From Buddleja alternifolia (Eukaryota > Streptophyta > Magnoliopsida > Lamiales > Scrophulariaceae), in the NCBI GenBank assembly GCA_019426215.1, contig CM033392.1, forward strand, positions 37,248,980 through 37,312,979: a DNA stretch of 64,000 bases, given 5' to 3'. The notes under the pieces are model-generated. The model was not told where the DNA came from. It saw only the letters and a list, made by a program, of their open reading frames with translations, and did not search any database. Of the stretch, positions 55,288-64,000 are shown piece by piece (positions within the stretch are counted from its first letter, which is position 1; every line of letters starts with the position of its first letter). The position numbers and the translations under genes are program-made.

Positions 55288-57400
55288 ATGCCAAAGTTAA
55301 TTGAGTCAAACTATGACTCATAGAAACTTAGAGCATTTACATATTTATGTGCATGTGATAATGAAATGTGTGATGTTGTTATGAAAGGCCCCATTCAGAT
55401 TATGAAAGTTATAAATTGACCCCCTGGAGCGACTGTAGCGATTTCAGATGCTTATGTCGAGAAGTCAAAAGTAGAATGGACGCCATATGATCGAAGAAGA
55501 GCAAATCTGGATAATATTCGACGAAGCGCTCTCTACTCAGCGTTGATAGATAATGAGGGATTGTTCAACAAAATCAAGCTTAGCAAAACTTCAAAAGAAA
55601 TATGGGATAAGTTGGATTCTATGTGTGAAGGATCTGCACAGATGAGAGAGAACAAGATCTCCATGGCCATGCAGGAATTTGAGCATTTCAGGATCCAGTA
55701 GAGCAAGACGCTAGATCAATTAGATGCGAGGTTTACTTTGCTTATTATAGAGTTAGCGTCATTGAACAAGGAGTTGACCAATGAAGAAATGGTCAACAAG
55801 ATTTTTAGAAGTCTTCCAAGCAAATCTTTGATGAAGATTGTAGCGACGAGAGAATCTTAGATGTTGGATATCATGACTCCAGATTATGCATTTCCAGAGC
55901 TAAGGGCGTTTGGGTTTGAGTTAGGAGAAGTCAGCGATACGTTGACTTCAGGGATTGAAGCGCCAGAATCAAATGAGGAAAAACAAATGGCTTTATTGGT
56001 CAAGAAGTTTAAGAAATTTCTGAGATATGAAAAGGGAAATTCAAATGGACAGACTTCATTTCAAACCCCTCCCCCTGCAAAAGCACCAGTATATTCTGCA
56101 CCGCAACTTCCAGCGTCAGTTCAATACCAAGTTCCTCCGTCTTCGAATCAGAATCAGAATCTCTCAGCACCAATGGTTTCCAAAAGGTTAACAACTGAAC
56201 AAAAGATGAAAACTAATCTTTGTTATAATCGTAGGAAACCAGGGCACCACTAAGTAAATTGCACATATGTAAATGTATCTAAGCCCACAAGGCAAGATCA
56301 TGCGAATAGAAACCAATTCAGGAGCAACCTTCGTCAACAAGGTTTGCTAGTAGAATCTGAACCATTCTCCGCACCTGAAGAGGATTTGTAATCTTCTGAT
56401 AAAATTAGCGATGATGAGCCATCTAGTGACTCAGCGCTAATTTGTCTCATGGCGAGAGATGAAGAATCGTCAGATGATTCACTACCTAAGGTATCCACTG
56501 AACTATCTCATCCCCTTTCTTATGAAAAATTACTTGACAAAGTCAATGAATATTACATAGATTATCAAGGTGCCGCTAGACTATATCAAGAACACACTGA
56601 TGAGATCTCAGTGATTAAAAGTGAAAATGTGATGCTCAAAGCCGAGTTCCTAGTTCAGCTACATTGCATTGAGAAGAACCTATCGCTTGAAATTGAGATC
56701 GCTCAGTTGAAAAGTGATCTTGATATGGTAGTCAAGAGAGAAGCTGAGCTAATCGCTAGACTTGTTAAATCTCAGAGCAACTCGTCTCATCATTGCTAAA
56801 AGTTTCAAGAAAGTTAGACAATGTTGCTGAGGTAACCATACTTTTTGGTGAAAAGACCGATTTAGGTTGTGATAAATTCGGTAATAAATAAAAAATGTCT
56901 AAGGTTACGACAACCAACAAAGGAAAAAGTGTAGCCTTTGTTGAGAAGAGTTCAAACTGTCAAACGCTGAATGAACCCAAGGACAGTGGTATGAGGCCAA
57001 ATGAGAAAGCCAATGCTAACTCAGGCATGGGAAAGGCGAAAGTGAATGATTCACAAAAGAAGGTTTATCCCAACACTCTAAAGGCTAATGAGAAACCTTG
57101 CAAGTATGAATCAAACGCTAACCGTCAAAATCCCAAGGTGCACTCTAAGCCAGGGACAAGAAAATACCAGTGTTAATATCCACAAAGATCAAGGTCATAT
57201 TGTCAATACTATGATAATTATGATTATGATTATGACCAAGGATATTACGATACACCTAAAAAGCACACACAACACAAATCAAAACCCAAAAAGGTCGATC
57301 GTCCCACAATGAAGAGTATGCAAATATGGGTTGAGAAAGTTTCAATTCGGACTAACTATACTAATTTTAAAGACCCCAAGTTACAATAGGTACCTAAAAA
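55288..57400 (+). pseudogene. gag: gag of Sirevirus I with nonsense mutations
   Basis: From ATG 55288 (MPKLIESNYDS) one frame runs about 1.5 kb with only point stops: TAG 55321, TGA 55417, TAG 55699, TAG 55858 and TAA 56251, plus one near 56388. Most sit where J or the family has Trp or Gln, so they are G-to-A or C-to-T changes. Domains: UBN2-like core (LDQLDARFTLLI, IFRSLPSKSL), zinc knuckle CYNRRKPGHH with one Cys changed to Arg, a coiled coil to 56799, a one-base shift, then the basic tail (56895-57176) and a YDYD-rich segment. J has the same layout. Confidence 0.85.
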
Positions 57401-58680
57401 GAATTAGAACTGCATTTGAATGTAGGTACGTAGAAGTAGCACCGATACATCAATTTGGTAGATCGATAGTGGGTCGTCAAGGCACATGACAGGCTCAAAT
57501 GATCTTTTGATCAGCTATCGTGTAACCAATGGTCCTCAAGTCATATTCAGTGATAGCTCCAAAGGTAAAACCAAATGTATAGGTATCATACATAGGGGGA
57601 ACGTCATGATAATTGAGATATATTATATTGAGGGTCTTCAGCATAATTTATTGAGCATGATTCAATTTTGTGATAAAGGATTTGAAGTTAAATTTTCCAG
57701 TGACTATTGCTATATTAAAGACGCTAAGACTGGATCTACTAAATTAAAAAGAAAATGAACACATAATGTTTATTTGGTAGATTGAGTTTCAAAAATTGAT
57801 AACAATCCTACATTTTTGTCACTCAAAGTCAAAATGAATTTGGTTGGTTATGACATACAAAAATGAACCACCTCAACTTTAAGGCAATCTCTAAATTAAT
57901 ATCACTAAATCTTGTAGAGGGATTACCTAAGGGTTCCTTTCAGAAAAATAGCTTATGTGATACATGCCAAATGGGTAAACAAGTTAAATCATCTTTTAAA
58001 AGGAAGCCTCATCTATCTACTTCTATAATTATTGAACTATTGCATATGGATTTGTTTGGTCCTATTCATATCATGAGTGTTAGTGGAAAAAAGTATTCAC
58101 TAGTGATAGTTGATGATTTCTCACGCTATACATGCGTAGAATTTTTAGGGTCCAAAGATGAAACTAGTGTCAAGTTTACAGCGCTGATCCGTCAATTACA
58201 AACCTCAAAAGATCTAAAGGTGACGAGAATTAGAAGCGATGGAGGAACTGAATTTACTAACCATGTTGTTTAGAAGTTTTTTACAAATTTTGGAATACTC
58301 CATGAGTATTCTGTGCCTAGAATGCCTCAACTAAATGGAGTTGCCGAGCGATGAAACAGAACGCTTAAAGAAGCCGCTAGGACAATGTTAGAAGAGTCTA
58401 AGCTGCCTCAAAGATTTTGGGCCGAAGCAATCAATACTGCTTGCTACACTCAGAATCGGTGTATGATCAACAAGCAACATGGAAAGACTCCATATGAGTT
58501 ATGGAAGGGACGTAAGTCTAACATTTCTTATTTTCATGTATTTTGTTCAAATTGTTTCATTCATAACAATGGATCCTACAACCTAAAGACATTTGATCCT
58601 AAAGCGGATGAGGGAATCTTTCTTGACTATGCCAAAAATGGAAAAAGTTTTTGAATCCTAAATAAGATCAAATCAAAGGA
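57401..58680 (+). pseudogene. pol: protease end and integrase of Sirevirus I
   Basis: IDSGSSRHMTGSNDLL at about 57465-57510 holds the DSG protease site, with a stop just before it. Pre-integrase residues (LQHNLLSMIQFCDKGFEVKF) follow. Integrase starts near 57863: MNHLNFKAISKLISLNLVEG, CDTCQMGKQ, LLHMDLFGPI (Asp), RIRSDGGTEF (Asp) and PQLNGVAER-stop-NRTL (Glu). The C-terminal part reaches 58654. Stops at 58271 and within AER-NRTL make it dead. Confidence 0.87.
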
Positions 58681-60397
58681 TGAGGAATTTGTTCATGTTG
58701 TGTTTGGTGATGCTAACCAAGAGCCGAGTAAGGTTAATATTGACGATGTAGGAGTTTATGATATTTCCCAACAAGCGTCACAAATCAAACTTGGTGATGA
58801 TAGTGATGATGACGAGGATGATGAGATCTTTGTGCCCAATCCTGAGGTTACTCGTGAAGTCATCAATGATGATATTGAAAGAGATGCTGATGATCATGAA
58901 GAGAAATTTGGAACCATGAATGATGAAGCGACTGCGCAAGAGGCAAATGAGGGTCAAGCAATTGATAATCAAGAGTCTCTTAACCCATTCCAACCAGACC
59001 GTAAATAGCTTAGAGATCATCCACCAGAGCTAGTAATTAGAGATATTAGAGCACCTTAAGGACTAGGGCCGCTACATTCAATGAGGTCAATGATGGCATT
59101 GTTGTTAGAAACAAAGCTAGATTAGTCGCTCAGGGTTATTGTCAAGAGGAAGGTATTGACTTTGATGAAACTTATGCCCTAGTAGCCCGTCTTGGAGTGA
59201 ATTGGATGTTCCTAGCATTTTCCGCATTAAAAAAATTCACAGTGTATCAAATGGACGTGAAGAGTGCTTTCCTGAATGGTAAACTCCAAGAATAAGAGTA
59301 TGTGGAGCAAACCCCAGGATTCATCAACAATCATGGCAAAAGTATGGTCTACAAATTGGATAAGGCACTTTATGGCCTTAAACAAGCACCAAGAGCCTGG
59401 ACACTCTCTCTATCTTTCTTACAGGTAAAGACTTTTCAAAAGGCAGTGTTGATACAACATTATTTAAAATTACCCATCACGAGGATATTCTCTTAGTCCA
59501 AATTTATGCTGATGAGGCAAGATCAATTTGAAATGAGCACGATTGATGAATTAACTTTCTTCTTAGTATTACAAGTTAAATAATTCCCTAATGGCATATT
59601 TATAAACCAAAATAAATATACAATAGATATGATTAAGAAATTTGGTATGGAAAATACATCATCTTCAAAATTTTCGATGAGCCAGATGCTTAAGTTAGAT
59701 AAAGATGAAAGTGGGAAGAAAATTAATATCACTAATTATAGAGGTATCATTGGATCACTTCTCTATCTTACCACTAGTAGATCTGATATTATATTTTTGG
59801 TATGCATGTGTGCATGCTTTCAAGCTAGTCCTAGAGAGTCACACTTTATTGCTACCGAGAGAATCCTTAAATACCTAAAAGGCACACAAAATGTGGGCTT
59901 ATGGAATCCAATTTATTCTCCTTTTGAACTAATTGGTTTTTCAAACGCAGATTTTGCAGGATGCAAAATAGATAGGAAAAGAATTAGTGGTACTTGTCAA
60001 TGTCTAGGTGATAGATTGGTTTTGTGACATAGTAAGAAACAACAATCCATAGCGACTTCTACCGCTGAAGCTGAGTATATAGATGCTGGAAGCTGTTGTG
60101 CACAAATCCTTAGGATGAGGCAATAACTTAGAGATTGTAGAATTATCCTAGTTTCTACCCCAATTCATTGTGATAACCAAAGTGCTTTAGCCATGATGCA
60201 AAACCCAGTCCTTCATACTATAACTAAACATTTTGACATTCGATACCATTTCTTGCGTGCCCATGCTTAAAAGAAAGATATTTCCATATATTTCATTGGA
60301 ACTGACAAACAGTTGGCAGGTATCTTCACCAAAGCGCTCAACGAATAACTTGTTCTCACTTTGAGAAGTGAATTAGGTATGATTGATTTAAATGCTT
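58681..60397 (+). pseudogene. pol: reverse transcriptase and RNase H of Sirevirus I, with deletions
   Basis: An acidic linker (58700-59008) precedes RT. The RT N-terminus is deleted between TFNEVN and [16 protein letters not shown] near 59085-59095. [16 protein letters not shown] and MVYKLDKALYGLKQAPRAW follow. The catalytic YVDD is YADE near 59508, with sequence missing after it. The later part has YRGIIGSLLYLTTSRSDI, TSTAEAEYIDAGSCCAQI and HCDNQSALAMMQNP, with GSCC in place of the usual catalytic surroundings. The frame ends MIDLNA. It cannot be active. Confidence 0.87.
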
Positions 60398-61242
60398 AAA
60401 ATCATGAAGCATCATATTTTCATAGGTATATAATTTATGGGGAATCCACTTTATTAAATGTCTAAAGTGATTTCAAAATTGAAATGAGTTAATCAATTTT
60501 AGGGAGAACTTTAAAATTGTACTTATTCTAATTAGTAAGCGAAAATGATCAAAATTGATTTTCAAAATTTTATGGGTTGATCATCAACGTTTACTTTATG
60601 CATGTCAGATTGATCGCTAATACAACAAAAACAATATTTCTTAAAAAGCGATTAATTGTCTCTATTCTAAAAGAAGACTTCAGCGTTAATAATATTCCCA
60701 CTTTAACGCTAAGTAACTTTCTCGAAAATTCTTGCATTGTTTTCATTGCTAAAAGGCAGTGTGTGGATAAGTCTAAAACATAAGATTTTGACAACTGCCC
60801 ACACGCTCCTATCAAATCAAACTGATGGTTAATAATACCTATCTCAAAATAGGCGGTTCAGCAACTGCACATGCCTACGTGTCAGTGTACCAGCAGGCGC
60901 GTGAAATTCACGCTAAAAATTTTCAAAATTCTCAAACATTTTTGAAACGTAACTGCGGATTTCAAATTTCATCTTTTACAGAAGTTATCCCAATTTATCG
61001 CCCTCTTTCACATACGTCGTTATGATTAAATGGCTCGGAATCAATGTTTTTCATTTTCTGATTAACTGCATTTACAAGTGGCATTTATCGAGCTATTGAG
61101 GAGTTACTTTTTGCCATCCTATTTAAACCCTTCAGATTTTTACAAAAAAACTTTAAGACTCATATTTTCTTTGCTGTAAAAATTCTCTAAGGCAAAAGCA
61201 CTTTCTTTCTTCCCTCTCAAAAAGCTCGACTCCTTTTCATCA
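60398..61242 (+). other. Spacer between pol and the extra ORF of Sirevirus I
   Basis: 845 bp with no supported gene; two ORFs of 66-68 codons have no recognisable features. No purine tract or LTR start is seen here, so the element continues into the following ORF. Confidence 0.55.
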
Positions 61243-62056
61243 ATGGCGCCACCAAAGTCTTCAAAATCTTCCAAATCTGCTGTCGGAAAATCTTCCAATT
61301 CCAGAGCTAATAAAGCAATCACAGTTAATGCCGGATTTTTGGCAAACTGGGAGTATCTACTCGAAAATCAACACTTTCCTTTGAGAGAAATCCTTCTTCT
61401 CATTGAAGATTCTGGACTTAGAACCCTGTTAACCTCTCACTCACTGATTCAAGCAGAAGAAACCATGTTCTTCTTTCAAAATGCCATCATTTCTGACGAT
61501 GGCAGTTCAATTTCTTGCATATTTCCCTTTGCTAAAGAGCCTTTTGTTTTAACTCCCCAACTTCTGGATGACTTGTTGAAATTGCCAACTCATGGTGGAG
61601 AAGTAGAAGAAGTTACTATGGGAAATGCTACAAATATATGGGAAAGATTGAAGAGAGACGATGCATGCTGCATGTGAGCCGAACTTCAAGAAGAATGTCA
61701 TGAAAGGTGAACATGTCATTCTTGCAGACATTTGCGCAAAAATGGTAGAGTGCAATAAGGGATCGTTTTATAAGATATACCATATCCAGTACAAAATGAT
61801 GATAGCCATCTTGACAAAGTTAAAGGTCAACTGGGCTCTGTACGTTTTTAATCGCTTAAAGGCCGTGATTCAGCAAATGATCAATCTCAAGCCTTACGGG
61901 ATTTTTTAAAGTTTTATTCTTAGCGCTAGCGGTTTTGTTAACCCCACAGGAACTAAAGTCCCAACACTTAAGTTTTATGGAATGAAAATGATTGGTGAGA
62001 TGGTCAACCCCAAGGGACGTGGTGGTGTAGTGATCCTTAAAAAAGAACGCAAGTGA
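61243..62056 (+). pseudogene. Extra ORF after pol of Sirevirus I (env-position ORF)
   Basis: It starts MAPPKSSKSSKSAVGKSSNS, a basic Ser/Lys tail, then a folded region with FLANWEYLLENQHFPLREIL and FVLTPQLLDDLLKLPTHGGE. A frameshift near 61655 leads to KGEHVILADICAKMVECNKG, then one TAA at 61907 and a frame to TGA 62054-62056 (FYGMKMIGEMVNPKGRGG). Sireviruses often carry an ORF in this envelope-like position. No signal peptide or clear membrane helix is visible, so an envelope role is not supported. It resembles what databases call putative plant transposon protein, from memory of the family style only. Confidence 0.55.
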
Positions 62057-62092
62057 CTCCTTGCCGAAGTGGGTGTGATCTCTTCAGCATCG

Positions 62093-62958
62093 GGATAGAG
62101 CTCATCTTCCCAGAATAATTGTTCAATCTTGTCCCACACACTTTGGCAATCTAACCCAAGGAGATCACCACCCGCCCACGCATGGAGCTTATTTCGGATG
62201 CGTGGCCGGACTCCATCATAGAAGTGTAATACTTGTTCATTCAATTCGAAGTTATGATCTGGGCATTTTTGGAGCATGCCTTTATATGTAGCCCATGTCT
62301 GGCTAAGGACTCATTATTCCTTTGCCTAAAACCCTTTTATGTTTCTCCGGAGCTCATTGATCTTGGATGGTGGAAAGAATTTATTCAAGAAGGCGTTGAC
62401 TAACTCACCCATGTTGTGATGGATTGAGGCGGTAGAGATTTGTACCATGTAGTCTCCTTGTCCATTAGCGAGAAATGGAAGACTCTTAGATGAATTGCAT
62501 CGAGATCTCGTGGATGAAATTGGATAGTCATGGGGGCATCATCTAAAGTCTCCAAATGTGCATGCGGTGATTCATGAGGCTCCCCATAGAAGGGTTCCCC
62601 TTGCACCATACTAAAAATGTGTGATGGGATGTGGTAATTCGGTGCATAGAAGTTGGGCAAGACCACGGGCCCCGGTATGGTGTGGACCCTCGATGGTAGA
62701 CTACCCTAGACCGATGGAAGTTGTTGAGGAGGAGGCTGTTGTATAGCTTGGAGAATGCCTTGTAACCGCTCCCGATTCTCCAGTAAGTTCATGTCTTAGG
62801 AAACGTGCATTTGGATTTGTTTGATAGATGTTATCCACCATTTCACAAACTCGTTTACTAGCCCGGAGTACACATTCAATTTTGGGCTCAAAATCAAGTA
62901 AAGGCATGTTAGAGGAGCGGGTCATGCACCAAAACAAACCTATAAAGTAAACAAACAA
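62093..62958 (-). pseudogene. gag: gag N-terminal part of gypsy E
   Basis: Frames include MPLLDFEPKIECVLRASKRV (62901 down), YHIPSHIFSMVQGEPFYGE, VFHFSLMDKETTWYKSLPPQ and VLHFYDGVRPRIRNKLHAW. All match D and Athila Gag. A frameshift lies between 62701 and 62666, another near 62400. It ends at the junction. No zinc-knuckle part is present. Confidence 0.8.
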
Positions 62959-63061
62959 AACAAAATTATACTAACAAGAAAATAAAAGAAAAGTAAGATA
63001 TAAATGAAAAACTAAGAATTGTGAAAACGTAAAATAAAATCAAAAACTAAAATATGCAAGT

Positions 63062-63078
63062 TCTCGGCAACGGCGCCA
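63062..63078 (-). other. Asp-tRNA primer-binding site of gypsy E
   Basis: The minus strand reads TGGCGCCGTTGCCGAGA, six bases after the LTR end GCGTGTCA. Confidence 0.87.
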
Positions 63079-63084
63079 AAAACT

Positions 63085-64000
63085 TGACACGCTAGAATCT
63101 AGCGTGCTTTAATAGCAAGTGTACTAGTCGTGATAGTAATAAGTGGACAAAAATTTTGGTTTGTCGAACCTCAGAGAATTGAATTCTAGTTTAAGATTTG
63201 CAATAAAAGAAAATATAATTACAGGAAAGTAAGAGTAAATCAATTAATCAAACAAAGAACAAAAGTAAGAACAAGCAATGTATTGAAACTCAAGTGTGAA
63301 AAGAGACTAAGGCACATACAAGACTCTATTTGATCCGTATTCGTACAAAGACTCTCGTTGAATTATTAGATCTAGTTGCTATGGTGGAAGGTCCTATAAT
63401 AATAACTACCCGATGTCTCGTGATAGTTATCCTATGCTTAAATGATGGTTTCCCAAGTATGCCTACCCGGAAATCTAACCTCTAAGCATGCATTAATGGA
63501 CTAGAGCTTCCTCGACATAAATTGAATGACTACACCTTGGAATCTCTACCTATGTCTAGGGGAAATTCCTATTTTGATCGGTGATGATATGAATCCCTAG
63601 CACCCTAGTTCAAGTATTTCTCAAAACACTAAACTAGGTAATCAATCATACATATGGAGATCAATCACATGTAAGAAGCATAAACGCGAATTCATAACAC
63701 ATAGCAACATAGGAATTAATTCAACGATTATCAATGTACGAATAAGTCACAAATCAATTCTTACAAGGCCCTAGTCATGTGAATTTAGACCATAACCATC
63801 AACATAGGAGAATTAAACATATCCATATACATAAGTGTAAACACAAAATGCAACAAACAATGAATAAACTCCTAAAAGGTCGAATGGTGATGGACCCTTG
63901 AGTGGAGCTTCAATCCTTAGCTCTTATCTTCGTTTTTGCCCTTCAAAGTCGGTGATATGATGGCTCAAATCCAAGAGAATGCTCCCAAAACCACATAATT
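63085..64000 (-). repeat. 5' LTR of gypsy E, cut by window edge
   Basis: In plus coordinates it begins TGACACGCTAGAATCTAGCG and resembles 33524-34262. CTAGAATCTAG near its end is a small palindrome. No gene is present. Confidence 0.75.

Larger units (their letters stand above)
34263..62092 (+). mobile_element. Sirevirus-like copia element I with nested insertions
   Basis: Its 5' LTR is in two parts (34263-35167, 54585-55166) around a 19.4-kb block of later insertions. The internal region runs from the primer site at 55169 through gag, protease, integrase, RT and RNase H to an extra ORF after pol (61243-62056). The 3' LTR is absent: the sequence passes into gypsy E between 62057 and 62093. 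Left target sequence is ACATT (34258-34262). It belongs to the same family as J but in opposite orientation. Confidence 0.85.
62093..64000 (-). mobile_element. Athila-type gypsy element E, 5' part
   Basis: The minus strand has a 5' LTR (to 63085), an intact Asp primer site and the start of gag. At about 62093 the gag stops, just after a SSIP/ELYP-coding point also present in D, and Sirevirus I begins. The LTR runs past the window edge. Same family as D. Confidence 0.78.

Noticed and set aside
61140..61322. 60-codon acidic minus-strand ORF
   Set aside because: It is antisense to the Ser/Lys-rich start of the extra ORF at 61243; its acidic make-up mirrors that composition.
61243..62056. True envelope gene
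   Set aside because: Position fits, but I see no signal peptide, fusion peptide or membrane-spanning segment.

Overview
This window looks like repeat-rich nuclear DNA from a flowering plant, probably a eudicot (AT-rich, Ty1/copia and Athila-type Ty3/gypsy retroelements, a CACTA transposon, a Helitron). The species cannot be named from the sequence. I found no convincing host gene, tRNA, rRNA or CRISPR. Nearly all coding-looking sequence is decayed retrotransposon gag/pol.

Left complex (1-20338): six transposition layers whose left halves mostly lie outside the window. A copia element of Angela/BARE type (A, +) ends at 20338. A Sirevirus-like copia (J, -) is inserted in its integrase at 11026/11027. 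A short-LTR copia (B, -) sits in J at 7363/7364. A non-autonomous Athila-like element (+) sits in the gag of B at 6535/6536. A CACTA transposon sits in the 5' LTR of that element at 1702/1703. The 3' LTR of A is also broken by a Helitron (3' end 16296) and by a minus-strand solo LTR (17119-19473), which itself carries a 576-bp solo LTR with a perfect CTTAT target-site duplication.

Middle (20339-34262): about 2 kb with no recognisable gene; a Sirevirus-like LTR tail, primer site and gag (H, +); a truncated Angela-type copia (C, -) inserted in H; then a decayed Athila-type gypsy element (D, -) with gag, protease, RT, RNase H, integrase and 5' LTR. The C/D boundary at about 27366 is a rearrangement junction, not a clean insertion.

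Right complex (34263-62092): a Sirevirus (I, +) inserted in the 5' LTR of D. The 5' LTR of I holds a C-family solo LTR (TTTCA duplication at 35163 and 54580). That LTR holds copia F (-, ATAAG duplication at 36966 and 54275), and the 5' LTR of F holds copia G (+, 45493 to about 54017). The internal part of I resumes at 55169 and ends with an extra ORF after pol. The window closes with the gag, primer site and 5' LTR of another Athila-type element (E, -).

The genes work together only in the sense of retrotransposon life cycles: LTR promoter, tRNA-primed reverse transcription (Met tRNA for copia, Asp tRNA for Athila), Gag, protease, integrase, RT and RNase H. All copies show stops, frameshifts or deletions and look non-functional. 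The most informative signals are the two Russian-doll nests with paired target duplications, palindromic arrays in the CACTA end and in LTR promoters, and palindromes in copia leaders. I did not identify a new functional system.
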